Shown piece after piece: positions 51,896 to 60,656 of a DNA stretch of 64,000 nucleotides. Positions within the stretch are counted from its first letter, which is position 1, and every line of letters starts with the position of its first letter. Both the position numbers and the translations under genes were made by a program. The DNA is from Yersinia rohdei ATCC 43380 (lineage in GTDB: Bacteria > Pseudomonadota > Gammaproteobacteria > Enterobacterales > Enterobacteriaceae), in assembly GCF_000173775.1 (NCBI RefSeq), contig NZ_ACCD01000008.1:62001-126000 (forward strand), read 5' to 3'. The notes below the pieces were generated by a model, which saw only the letters and a program-made list of their open reading frames with translations, made no database searches and had not been told where the DNA came from.

Positions 51896-51974
51896 TCCAA
51901 TTAATATATTGTTTCTTCTGTGAATTAATATAACTAAATGACTAGTTATAGCCTATAATTAAAAGGATATTATC

Positions 51975-52637
51975 ATGGCAGTAGAAATAAAGTATCAGGC
52001 AGCAATTGAAAAAGAAAGTATATCGTCATACACCCATAAATGGGCGGCGAAATTTGATGATATGGTTATAGTATCGGAATTAACCGGAGACTACGGCAGT
52101 TACTACTTCCCCCATCAGATGATTAATAGACCGACTACTGAAGACTTTAATAGCCAAAAGGCCGCGTATAGCAGTTTCCATGAAAATGGAGCCGCGATAA
52201 TTTTTCAAGGGGATTTATTTGGATTTGGTAAACCTGCTGTCCCTGACCGTGGTCATATAGGAAATATCGAATTTGGTAAACTTGTAATAGCTGCTATGGA
52301 TAATCCAGATATGCATCTACAAGATGCACAGATGAAAATAAGCGGTTTAGATATTAAAGGCGATTATTATAACTCAGTCTGTTCAATGTCACGTGCCTTA
52401 AATGCTGAACCAGAAAACCCTTATCAGGGCGGAGCAGGTCAGGGGGTCTATAATTTATTGCGCGGCAATGCCGACCCCATGCTAGATATCCTGAAAGCCC
52501 AAGGTATTGACGTGGATACACCACTTAAAGATATGGTTATTGCCAGCCAATATACTGACAACGCAATAACCATCAGCGCACCTATTATAGAAACGACGGG
52601 CTCATCTGAGAGTACAGAAGTACTTAGCGCGGCTTAA
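51975..52637 (+). CDS. Second, divergent HasA paralogue lacking the canonical haem-contact residues
   Basis: 220 residues, clearly HasA-like: SISSYTHKWAAKFDD at the N-terminus, NIEFGKLV, a C-terminal KAQGIDVDTPLKDMVIASQY shared almost word for word with the first copy, and a VLSAA secretion end. Aligned to the first copy, the haem-ligand Tyr72 is Gly83 (DLFGFG), His78 is Val89, and Gln32 is Ile32. It has an extra ~13-residue Gly/Pro/Asn-rich loop (about 146-158) and one Cys (136), unusual for HasA. Same AAAAGGATATT ribosome site as copy one. It may bind something else, bind haem differently, or act as a decoy. Expression with hasDE is expected. Confidence 0.85.
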   Translation: MAVEIKYQAAIEKESISSYTHKWAAKFDDMVIVSELTGDYGSYYFPHQMINRPTTEDFNSQKAAYSSFHENGAAIIFQGDLFGFGKPAVPDRGHIGNIEFGKLVIAAMDNPDMHLQDAQMKISGLDIKGDYYNSVCSMSRALNAEPENPYQGGAGQGVYNLLRGNADPMLDILKAQGIDVDTPLKDMVIASQYTDNAITISAPIIETTGSSESTEVLSAA

Positions 52638-52677
52638 TCGTGCGAGTTACAAATTAACGCTATATAAATAGAATAAC

Positions 52678-52725
52678 ACCACCGCTATTTATCTGGTTAC
52701 TTTGGCATACTTTACTGGCGGTGGT
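52678..52725 (+). terminator. Stem-loop after the second hasA
   Basis: ACCACCGCTA pairs with TGGCGGTGGT (one G-T pair) across a loop whose sequence (tctggttactttggca) is nearly the same as that after the first hasA. This shows that gene plus hairpin were duplicated together. Confidence 0.7.
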
Positions 52726-52766
52726 TCTAAAATAATCCGCACTCAGATGAATACGCGACTTTCAGT

Positions 52767-54587
52767 ATGGAAATGGATGCCATGAAATCATATAAAATAC
52801 CCGAGCTTGCATCGGCCACGCCAACGATTCTCTCTGTCTTAGCCGATCATAAAAAAAGCCTTTGGGGTATCGGATTATTCACAGCAATAATCAATCTTCT
52901 TATGTTGGCTCCGGCCATTTATATGTTGCAAGTATATGACCGTGTTCTTGCTTCAGCGAATACCATGACATTATTAATGCTCACTATTATGGTACTGGGC
53001 ATATTTGTATTTATTGGTTTACTTGAATGGATCCGCAGTGCGGTCGTTATCCGTTTGGGTACACGTATTGATATGCAACTTAATCAACAAGTGTTTAATG
53101 CAGCATTTGACTCCCAACTTAGCGGTAATAAAGCGCCCGCGGCTCAAGCCTTAAATGACCTGACCTCTTTGCGCCAGTTTGCTACTGGTAATGCGCTGTT
53201 TGCTTTTTTTGATGCCCCGTGGTTCCCGCTATATTTATTGGTGATTTATATCCTCCACCCTTGGTTAGGCGTATTGGCAACTCTTGGTGCTGGTGTACTG
53301 ATTGTCTTGGCCTGGCTGAATCACGGGTTATGCAAAAAACCGTTAAAAGCAGCATCAACCGTAACATCGCAAGCAACTCAGCAAGCTAACGCGAATTTGC
53401 GTAATGCTGATGCCATCGAAGCCATGGGAATGCTAACGGCATTACGCGAGCGCTGGCTAATGCAGCATTCACATTTCCTCTATCAGCAAAATATCGCCAG
53501 TGACAAAAGTAGTCAGGTTACTGCGGTATCTAAATCCAGCCGCCAAGCTTTGCAATCTATGATGCTGGGGCTAGGCGCATTATTGGTTATTGACGGCGCA
53601 ATCACGGCAGGCGTGATGATCGCCGGCTCGATTTTAATTGGCCGGGTATTAAGCCCTATAGATCAATTAATTGCCGTTTGGAAGCAATGGAGTCATGCGC
53701 GATTATCTTACCAACGTCTTACGTATTTATTAGCGCAACACCCCGCGAAACCCGCAGGGATGAGGCTATCAGCCCCAACCGGAAAACTCAGTGTGACACA
53801 ACTTACTGTTTGTAAACCGGGCACACATATTCCTGTTTTATCCTCTATTAGCTTTGAATTGCAGCCCGGTGATGTATTAGGGGTTTTGGGGCCATCAGGC
53901 AGTGGTAAATCGACATTGGCAAAACTGTTGGTGGCGTGTACACCGGCATTTAGTGGTTCAGTGCGTTTAGACAGCGCAGATCTCTCCCATTGGGATAAAA
54001 CCCATTTAGGGCAATTTATTGGCTACTTGCCGCAAGATATTCAGCTATTTAGAGGTTCGATTGCTGAGAATATTGCGCGCTTTGGCACCATTGATACTGC
54101 AAAAGTGATTGCGGCAGCTCAAATGGCCGGAGTACACGATTTAATCTTGCATATGCCACAAGGCTACGATACCCCGCTCGGGGATGACGGGCAGGGATTA
54201 TCCGGCGGTCAGCGCCAGCGCATTGCTCTGGCCCGCGCCATGTATGGGGTGCCACAGCTTATTGTGCTGGATGAGCCCAATGCCAGTTTAGATAAAGAAG
54301 GTGAAAAAGCCTTACTAGAAAGCATCGTCAAGCTTAAGCAACAAGGCTGCACCATTGTGATGATTACTCATAAGCCCGAGCTATTATCTGGCAGCGACTA
54401 CCTATTGTTTCTTAATAATGGGCGGATGGAATTGTTTGATAGCACTCAGGCCGTATTACAGAACGCGAAGGGGCAGGAAAAGGCTGCGGTTAACGCCGAC
54501 ATTAATACCGCGAACAGTAAAAAACCTTGGGGCAGTGGCACATCTTATGGTGTCGCCCCGATTCGCACCGCATCACAAAAATCGTGA
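52767..54587 (+). CDS. hasD: Type I secretion ABC transporter HasD
   Basis: Inner-membrane ABC exporter ATPase for HasA. Six-helix membrane domain (about 30-330) with no N-terminal C39 peptidase domain, as in PrtD/HasD. Nucleotide-binding domain: Walker A GPSGSGKST near residue 375, signature LSGGQRQR near 478, Walker B LIVLDEPNASLD near 498, and an H-loop in MITHKPE. 606 residues from the first ATG; a later ATG (52782) is also plausible. Followed by hasE. Confidence 0.93.
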   Translation: MEMDAMKSYKIPELASATPTILSVLADHKKSLWGIGLFTAIINLLMLAPAIYMLQVYDRVLASANTMTLLMLTIMVLGIFVFIGLLEWIRSAVVIRLGTRIDMQLNQQVFNAAFDSQLSGNKAPAAQALNDLTSLRQFATGNALFAFFDAPWFPLYLLVIYILHPWLGVLATLGAGVLIVLAWLNHGLCKKPLKAASTVTSQATQQANANLRNADAIEAMGMLTALRERWLMQHSHFLYQQNIASDKSSQVTAVSKSSRQALQSMMLGLGALLVIDGAITAGVMIAGSILIGRVLSPIDQLIAVWKQWSHARLSYQRLTYLLAQHPAKPAGMRLSAPTGKLSVTQLTVCKPGTHIPVLSSISFELQPGDVLGVLGPSGSGKSTLAKLLVACTPAFSGSVRLDSADLSHWDKTHLGQFIGYLPQDIQLFRGSIAENIARFGTIDTAKVIAAAQMAGVHDLILHMPQGYDTPLGDDGQGLSGGQRQRIALARAMYGVPQLIVLDEPNASLDKEGEKALLESIVKLKQQGCTIVMITHKPELLSGSDYLLFLNNGRMELFDSTQAVLQNAKGQEKAAVNADINTANSKKPWGSGTSYGVAPIRTASQKS

Positions 54588-54620
54588 CACCAACTAAACC
54601 CACGGATGGAGAGAGAACCG

Positions 54621-55961
54621 ATGTTCCCTAAATCAGGTAGTGACCCAATGCCGGATGTAAACCGCCAACTGAAAAATCCGCCACAGCTACAGACCAACAG
54701 CGGAAGGTATCTCAGCATTGGTGGGGTATTAGTTTTAGGGGGCTTTATTGGCTCTTTGCTGTGGGCTGGATTAGCGCCCTTAGACAAAGGAATTGCTGTT
54801 ATGGGGCACATTATCGTGGCTGAAAACCGTAAGGTTGTCCAACCCTTGCAGGGGGGGCGCATCAAGCAATTGCATGTGGCAGAGGGCGATGAAGTTGCTG
54901 AAGGGCAGTTGCTCATCACACTGGATGATACCGCGATACGCAGCCATAGAGATAATCTTCAGCATCAGCATTTGAGTGCGCTTGCTCAGGAAGCCCGGCT
55001 GACGGCCGAGCAGCATGACCTGCCAGCCATTATTTTCCCTGCCGAATTGCACCAATATCCTGAACAGCATTTAGTTGAGCGAAATATTGTTTTGCAGCAA
55101 CAGCTTTTTCAACATCGTCGCCAGGCTCAATTGAGCGAAGTTGCTCGGTTATTGGCACAAATTACCCGTCACGAAAGCCGGTTAGATGGGTTAGAGACGA
55201 TGCGGGGCCATAATCAGCACCAATTTGATTTATTCCAACGGCAATTACAGGGAGTGCAGCTATTGGCAAAAAATGGCCATGCGGCTCAAACCCAACTATT
55301 AGATATGGAGCGCCAATCCATTTCATTGCGTGCAGGAATAGAAAAAAACAACAGTGAAATCTTAGAGTTGCATAAACAAATTAGCGAAACAGAGCAACAT
55401 ATCTCACAACGTCGTGAACAGTTTAAAAGTGAGAATCGCGAGCAATTAGCCAAGGCGCAGCAGAATACTCAAGACTTAGGACAGCGCTTGGAGATGGCCG
55501 AGTTTGAATTAAATAATACGCGCATTATTTCCCCTGCCAGTGGGGCGGTCATTGCCCTTGCTCAACATACCATCGGGGGCGTGGTGAGTAGCGGTGAAAC
55601 ATTAATGGAGCTGGTTCCCAATGGGCAGCCACTGTTGGCTGAAGCTCAGCTTCCGGTGTCGCTAATTGACAAGGTTGTGGTTGGGTTACCCGTTGACCTT
55701 AATTTCTCTGCTTTTAATCAAAGTAATACTCCGAGATTACAAGGCTCTGTCTTACGGGTCGGGGCCGACCGAATACAGCATCCACAGACTTTAGAGCCTT
55801 ATTATCCCTTAACGGTCGCGATTGATAACACGCAAACCCAGCTGCCTATTCGACCGGGTATGTCGGTTGATATTTTTATCCGTACCGGGGAGCGGTCGCT
55901 GCTTAATTACCTATTTAAACCCCTTACTGATCGTCTGCATGTCGCCTTTGCAGAAGAATAG
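54621..55961 (+). CDS. hasE: Type I secretion membrane-fusion protein HasE
   Basis: HlyD/PrtE-family adaptor linking HasD to an outer-membrane TolC-like channel. One N-terminal membrane helix (about residues 35-55), VVQPLQGGRIKQLHVAEGDEV lipoyl/beta-barrel half, a long coiled-coil hairpin (about 110-290, many Gln/Glu/Arg), and the second lipoyl half with SPASGAVIAL and VGLPVDLNF. The start at 54621 follows GGAGAGA by 6 bases; an earlier ATG (54606) lacks such a site. 446 residues. Confidence 0.92.
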   Translation: MFPKSGSDPMPDVNRQLKNPPQLQTNSGRYLSIGGVLVLGGFIGSLLWAGLAPLDKGIAVMGHIIVAENRKVVQPLQGGRIKQLHVAEGDEVAEGQLLITLDDTAIRSHRDNLQHQHLSALAQEARLTAEQHDLPAIIFPAELHQYPEQHLVERNIVLQQQLFQHRRQAQLSEVARLLAQITRHESRLDGLETMRGHNQHQFDLFQRQLQGVQLLAKNGHAAQTQLLDMERQSISLRAGIEKNNSEILELHKQISETEQHISQRREQFKSENREQLAKAQQNTQDLGQRLEMAEFELNNTRIISPASGAVIALAQHTIGGVVSSGETLMELVPNGQPLLAEAQLPVSLIDKVVVGLPVDLNFSAFNQSNTPRLQGSVLRVGADRIQHPQTLEPYYPLTVAIDNTQTQLPIRPGMSVDIFIRTGERSLLNYLFKPLTDRLHVAFAEE

Positions 55962-56009
55962 TTTCTTAGGATTAATTCAGAAAAACAAATAACTACAGTG
56001 AGTTAATTC

Positions 56010-56831
56010 ATGAAGCTATCGCAAATAAATAATACGGTTTTACTTTGGTGGGGAAGTGCCCTATTCACCAGTTGCTTTCATATTTATCTACTTTGGTTGC
56101 TGGCCTCAACCGTCGCTCCGGTGAAACACGCAGAAAATTCTCCTGTGGCCATGATGGTTGCGTTATCGGCCGAGACAGAATTTACCCAGATTTCGGAGCA
56201 AAGACCGGTAGTAGGCCTCGCCCAGAATCTCAACGAACCTGTGGTTGAGCAGTCGGAAAGTCAGCCCGAAGAAGTGGATAACTTGCTAACGGCACCCGAA
56301 CAATCTCATGCTTCATTGATTGTTGATCAAAAAACGGAACCCCCTAAAAAGAAGCCGAGCAAAGTAAAATTGGCGCAATCGAAAGTAATAAAACCCCGCC
56401 TACCGGTTACTGAATCCATGCCAGATAATCACAGCGAACCGACACCTCCAGCAGTGTCCGTCAGCGCGCCCTTATCAGGTGATAGCCACCGGATAGCGGC
56501 TGCGGCTAATAGCGATTCGTCACATCTGCGTGATATTAAAATGAGTTGGAGGGGCCGCTTGCAGGGGCATTTGATGAACTTTAAACGTTATCCACCCGGA
56601 GCCAGAAAAAAGCATCAACAAGGCACGCCAGCTATTCGTTTTGTGGTCAACCAAGATGGATATGTGTTATCGGCACAACTTGTTAATAGCAGTAAATTCA
56701 GATTGTTAGATAGCGAGGCCTTGGAATTAATTAAGCGCGCCCAACCCTTACCCAAGCCGCCAGCAGAACTGTTATCCCAAGGGCAGATAACAATAACTAT
56801 GCCGATAGGTTTTAATTTAACAGACAGATAG
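56010..56831 (+). CDS. hasB: HasB, TonB-like energy transducer dedicated to HasR
   Basis: TonB paralogue that couples the proton-motive force (via ExbBD) to HasR. 273 residues. N-terminal anchor (about residues 10-32), a Pro/Lys/Glu-rich periplasmic spacer (KTEPPKKKPSKVKLAQSK), and a C-terminal TonB domain (about 185-273) with YPPGARKKHQQGTPAIRFVV and a PLPKPPAELL ending. No exbBD genes are nearby. Last gene of the has operon. Confidence 0.92.
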   Translation: MKLSQINNTVLLWWGSALFTSCFHIYLLWLLASTVAPVKHAENSPVAMMVALSAETEFTQISEQRPVVGLAQNLNEPVVEQSESQPEEVDNLLTAPEQSHASLIVDQKTEPPKKKPSKVKLAQSKVIKPRLPVTESMPDNHSEPTPPAVSVSAPLSGDSHRIAAAANSDSSHLRDIKMSWRGRLQGHLMNFKRYPPGARKKHQQGTPAIRFVVNQDGYVLSAQLVNSSKFRLLDSEALELIKRAQPLPKPPAELLSQGQITITMPIGFNLTDR

Positions 56832-56857
56832 TACTGATAATGGTTGCAGATGAACCG

Positions 56858-56886
56858 CAGGGTGGGGAATACCACCCTGTTAGCTT
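56858..56886 (+). terminator. Terminator of the has operon
   Basis: CAGGGTGG pairs perfectly with CCACCCTG around GGAATA, followed by TTAGCTTTCTTT, 27 bases after the hasB stop. The rest of the gap to 57215 shows nothing I can support. Confidence 0.75.
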
Positions 56887-57215
56887 TCTTTATACTATCA
56901 ATCGAGCACAAAGATAACAGTTTAGGCTCACCCTTCTTCAGAGGCGTTAATCGCCAGACGGTGGTGTTGTTCTGGAAGCATTCTCCGCACTAACTTCCCG
57001 CTATAATGCTTTTCCGCCAAGGGGATAACCCGACTGTCTATGTCGTTAATAACACTTTGATTTAAATGTCATTACTGATATCAAATTAATGATAATTCTC
57101 GGCCCCACCGTCGTCATTGACTGCCGTGATTGAAATTAACTAATCAGTGGACATTACCCGCGTGTTTACCAAGTTGGGTGATGAAATCCGTGGCAGCGGT
57201 GGGCAAAAAATAAAA

Positions 57216-57238
57216 AAGCCGGGTATAAAACCCGGCTT
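57216..57238 (-). terminator. Terminator of the Lpd-like reductase gene
   Basis: AAGCCGGG pairs perfectly with CCCGGCTT around TATAAAA. On the minus strand it is followed by TTTTATTTTTT. It lies 25 bases after the stop. Confidence 0.88.
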
Positions 57239-57263
57239 AATCAATCAGTAATAGTTAGAGAGA

Positions 57264-58712
57264 TTACTCACCAGGGCAACGCAGGCAGCGCTCAGCCTCA
57301 TCCGTGCCCAGTTTCAATTTAGACTGCACATCGCGCAGTGCCGTGCGCAAACCTTCTTCAATAACCGGGTGATAGAACGGCATGTCTAACATTTGGTTGA
57401 TAGTCATTTGCTGTTGATGTGCCCAAGCCAATAAGTGTGCGATATGTTCAGCACTTGGCCCCATCATCTCGGCACCCAAGAAACGGCCAGTGCCTTGCTC
57501 ACCGTAAACCCTTAAAATTCCTTTGTTTTTCAGCATGACACGCGAACGGCCTTGATTCTCAAAAGAAACTTCACCGACCTCGAAACAACCGCAGGCACTG
57601 AATTTTTGTGATAACTCACGGAAGGTCGAGCCCACCATGGCTATTTGCGGGTCAGAGAAAACGACCGAAATTGGGCTGCGACGCAAGCCGGGTACCACTT
57701 CAGGGAAGCCGCCAGCATTCACGCCAGCAATACGTGCCTGGTCACTGGCTTCATGCAGCAGAGGCAATTGGTTGCTGGCATCTCCAGCAATAAAAATATG
57801 TGGCACGCTGGTCTGCATTGTTAGCCGATCTGCGGATGGAACTCCGCGCTCATCAAGCTTAAGTGATGTATTTTCCAGACCCAAATTATCGACATTAGGG
57901 CGACGGCCAGTGGCCGCTAAAACGTAATCCACCATAATATCTTGTGGTTGGCCGGCTTCATCCAAATAGCGGATAAAGACCTTATCCCCCTCCCGCTGCA
58001 TGATTTCAACTTTAACATCAGGATTTAGATAAAACTCTTCACCCAGTGTTTTGGCAGCATAGCTGCGCACCACACTGTCAGTCAGCGGGCCAACACCACC
58101 ACCGACACCGAACATTTTGACCTGAACCCCCAGCCGGTGCAGCGCCTGACCCAATTCCAGCCCGATAACACCGGGGCCGAACACCGCCACAGATTCTGGC
58201 AAGTCATCCCAGTTAAAGACATCATCATTGATGATCAGCCGCTCACCGAGTGCATTCCACGGGGCAGGCCAGGTTGGGCGAGAGCCGGTCGCAATCACGA
58301 TCCGCTGCGCGACAATGCGAGTGTGATCATCAACTTGTAGGGTATTGTCATCAATAAAACGGGCATAACCCTGAATTTTATCCGCCGCTGGAATGCTCTC
58401 GACGCCTTCGAGTACAAAACCAACAAAACGGTCACGCTCACGTTTAACGCGATCCATTACTTCACGGCCATTAATCAGGATTTCACCTTGTGGATGGATA
58501 CCAAATCCGGGTGCTTTTTCAATCTGATGCACAGCTTCAGCTGCTGCAATCAGCAGTTTGGATGGCATGCAACCGACGCGAGCACAGGTGGTACCGTATT
58601 CGCCACCTTCAATCATCACCACATTTGGGGTTGATAATTTGGCAGCGCGATAAGCGCCAAGCCCGGCAGTACCGCCGCCAATGACGGCGACATCAACGTT
58701 TAAGGTTTTCAT
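57264..58712 (-). CDS. Dihydrolipoamide-dehydrogenase-like disulfide reductase with C-terminal CxxC
   Basis: FAD/NAD(P) class I disulfide oxidoreductase. N-terminal AVIGGGTAGLGAYRA FAD site, redox-active Cys43-x4-Cys48 (TTCARVGCMPSK), GPGVIGLELG pyridine-nucleotide site, IFIAGDASN second FAD motif, and the C-terminal His448 (HPVIEEG) that partners the flavin disulfide. The last residues, CLRCPGE, add Cys476/Cys479, which ordinary lipoamide dehydrogenases lack. It is not in a 2-oxoacid dehydrogenase operon but next to the Prx-Grx gene, so it may reduce a thiol peroxidase system. 482 residues. Substrate unproven. Confidence 0.88.
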   Translation of the reverse strand: MKTLNVDVAVIGGGTAGLGAYRAAKLSTPNVVMIEGGEYGTTCARVGCMPSKLLIAAAEAVHQIEKAPGFGIHPQGEILINGREVMDRVKRERDRFVGFVLEGVESIPAADKIQGYARFIDDNTLQVDDHTRIVAQRIVIATGSRPTWPAPWNALGERLIINDDVFNWDDLPESVAVFGPGVIGLELGQALHRLGVQVKMFGVGGGVGPLTDSVVRSYAAKTLGEEFYLNPDVKVEIMQREGDKVFIRYLDEAGQPQDIMVDYVLAATGRRPNVDNLGLENTSLKLDERGVPSADRLTMQTSVPHIFIAGDASNQLPLLHEASDQARIAGVNAGGFPEVVPGLRRSPISVVFSDPQIAMVGSTFRELSQKFSACGCFEVGEVSFENQGRSRVMLKNKGILRVYGEQGTGRFLGAEMMGPSAEHIAHLLAWAHQQQMTINQMLDMPFYHPVIEEGLRTALRDVQSKLKLGTDEAERCLRCPGE

Positions 58713-58768
58713 GTCTACTCCTAACAGAAAAAAAGGGTAGGCCGAAGCCTACCAAGTTACCTTCCCGC

Positions 58769-58839
58769 TATACCCTTGATACTTGGTGTTGCTGGGGTTA
58801 GTTTGCCGCCAACCCGCAATGCCAATTACTTTGGGTATT
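58769..58839. repeat. Short ERIC-type repeat between the reductase and Prx-Grx genes
   Basis: TATACCCTTGATACTTGG at the left and AATGCCAATTACTTTGGGTA at the right are the two arms; the central core is missing. Confidence 0.6.
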
Positions 58840-58860
58840 TTTTCATTGTTCTTTATGCCA

Positions 58861-59592
58861 TTAGGCAGACAAGTAATTCTCTAAATCATCACTGCCACCA
58901 ATGTGGCGGCCACCGATAAACACTTGTGGCACAGTTCCGCGACCGGTCACCGCACGCAAACTCACAGTAGTGGCATCTTTACCCAAGACGATTTCTTCAT
59001 ACGGAATCCCGTGCTCTTGCAGCATTTGTTTTGCTTTGGCACAGAATGGGCAGCCCGGTTTCGTAAAGACAGAAACGGATTCTTGTACTTTAAAGTTAGG
59101 CGCCAGATATTTCAGCATGGTGTCGGCGTCAGAAACCTCAAACGGGTCACCCGGCTTGTTTGGTTCAACAAACATTTTTTCTACCACGCCGTTACGTACC
59201 AGCATGGAGTAACGCCATGAGCGCGGCCCAAAGCCCAAGTCAGCTTTCTCAACCAACATATCCATGCTCTTGGTGAATTCGCCGTTACCATCTGGGATGA
59301 AAGTAATATTTTCAGCATGCTGATCAGCTTTCCAGGCATTCATCACAAAAGTGTCATTGACGGACACACAGAGAATGCTATCAACACCCTGTTGTTTGAA
59401 CACATTCGCCAGTTCGTTATAACGTGGCAAATGGCTGGAGGAACAGGTCGGGGTAAAGGCACCCGGCAGTGAGAATACGATGACAGTTTTGTTGTTAAAC
59501 AGCTCATCGGTAGTGACATCAATCCACTGGTCGCCCTGACGGGTATGGAAAGTCACCGGTGGGATTTTTTTACCTTCTTGGTTAGTCAGCAT
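58861..59592 (-). CDS. Peroxiredoxin-glutaredoxin hybrid
   Basis: Single chain that reduces peroxides and is itself recycled by glutathione. Residues 1-165 are a Prx5-type peroxiredoxin with peroxidatic Cys50 ([14 protein letters not shown]). Residues 170-243 are a glutaredoxin with CPFC (Cys181-Cys184), TVPQVFIGG and GG(S)DDL. Hybrids of this kind occur in Haemophilus, Vibrio and Yersinia. It is divergent from oxyR with 146 bases between them, so OxyR control is likely. 243 residues. Confidence 0.95.
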   Translation of the reverse strand: MLTNQEGKKIPPVTFHTRQGDQWIDVTTDELFNNKTVIVFSLPGAFTPTCSSSHLPRYNELANVFKQQGVDSILCVSVNDTFVMNAWKADQHAENITFIPDGNGEFTKSMDMLVEKADLGFGPRSWRYSMLVRNGVVEKMFVEPNKPGDPFEVSDADTMLKYLAPNFKVQESVSVFTKPGCPFCAKAKQMLQEHGIPYEEIVLGKDATTVSLRAVTGRGTVPQVFIGGRHIGGSDDLENYLSA

Positions 59593-59675
59593 CTGTAACT
59601 CCTTAATTAAAAAATAAAATATTTAAATTTTTCTGAGTGTCTTTTCTTGGAACACATTATTAATTTTATAACTTG

Positions 59676-59721
59676 ATAGTTCTAATCACTGGTTGCTATC
59701 TTATCTATCGTCAATGACTAT
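59676..59721. promoter_or_regulatory. Candidate OxyR site between Prx-Grx and oxyR
   Basis: One ATAG (59676) and three CTAT (59696, 59705, 59718) tetrads occur here. The pair at 59696 and 59718 has the 22-base spacing of the OxyR ATAGn7CTAT repeat, and 59707-59721 matches one half well. The left half is weak, so this is tentative. Confidence 0.4.
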
Positions 59722-59738
59722 CATAAAGCGGAGCAACA

Positions 59739-60656
59739 ATGAATATTCGTGATTTAGAATACTTAGTGGCGCTGGCTGAATTCAGGCATTTCCGGCGCGC
59801 CGCCGACTCTTGTCATGTCAGCCAGCCCACCTTAAGTGGCCAGATTCGTAAATTAGAAGATGAACTGGGGGTGATGCTGTTGGAACGCACCAGCCGTAAA
59901 GTTCTGTTTACGCAAGCTGGGCTATTACTGGTGGAACAGGCCAGAACAGTATTACGGGAAGTGAAAGTACTCAAAGAAATGGCCAGTTTGCAGGGCGAGA
60001 CAATGTCTGGCCCGCTGCATATTGGGCTTATCCCTACTGTTGGGCCTTATTTATTACCGCAAATTATTCCAATGTTGCATAAAGCATTCCCAAAACTGGA
60101 AATGTATCTGCACGAAGCCCAGACTCAAAACCTGTTGGCCCAGTTGGATAGTGGCAAGCTGGATTGTGCCATTCTGGCACTGGTCAAAGAGACGGAAGCC
60201 TTTATTGAAGTCCCACTCTTTGACGAACCGATGCAGTTGGCGGTTTACTCCGATCACCCTTGGGCCTCTCGTGAAAAGGTACAAATGCATGAGCTGGCGG
60301 GTGAGAGATTGTTAATGCTGGAAGATGGCCACTGCTTACGTGATCAAGCGATGGGCTTTTGCTTCCAGGCGGGCGCAGAAGAAGACACGCATTTTCGCGC
60401 GACCAGTTTAGAAACGCTGCGCAATATGGTTGCAGCGGGGAGCGGCATTACGTTATTGCCGGCTCTGGCGGTGCCAAATGAAAGAAATCGTGACGGCGTG
60501 TGTTATCTGGAATGCTACAAGCCGGTGCCAAAGCGGACTATTGCCTTAGTGTATCGCCCCGGTTCCCCATTGCGTGGCCGCTATGAGCAACTGGCCGAGG
60601 CGATACGTGAACACATGCAACCTCGGATGAGCCCAGTGCTAGAACAGGCGGTTTAA
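59739..60656 (+). CDS. oxyR: Peroxide-sensing LysR-type activator OxyR
   Basis: Activates antioxidant genes after H2O2 forms the Cys199-Cys208 disulfide; both are here ([13 protein letters not shown]). N-terminal HTH is [20 protein letters not shown]. 305 residues as in E. coli. Its last 18 bases overlap the 3' end of convergent sthA. No oxyS-like sequence is apparent in the divergent upstream gap. Confidence 0.97.
   Translation: MNIRDLEYLVALAEFRHFRRAADSCHVSQPTLSGQIRKLEDELGVMLLERTSRKVLFTQAGLLLVEQARTVLREVKVLKEMASLQGETMSGPLHIGLIPTVGPYLLPQIIPMLHKAFPKLEMYLHEAQTQNLLAQLDSGKLDCAILALVKETEAFIEVPLFDEPMQLAVYSDHPWASREKVQMHELAGERLLMLEDGHCLRDQAMGFCFQAGAEEDTHFRATSLETLRNMVAAGSGITLLPALAVPNERNRDGVCYLECYKPVPKRTIALVYRPGSPLRGRYEQLAEAIREHMQPRMSPVLEQAV

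Noticed and set aside
59593-59738. OxyS small RNA between Prx-Grx and oxyR
   Set aside because: The gap is only 146 bases, has no GC-rich terminator hairpin and shows no OxyS-like sequence.
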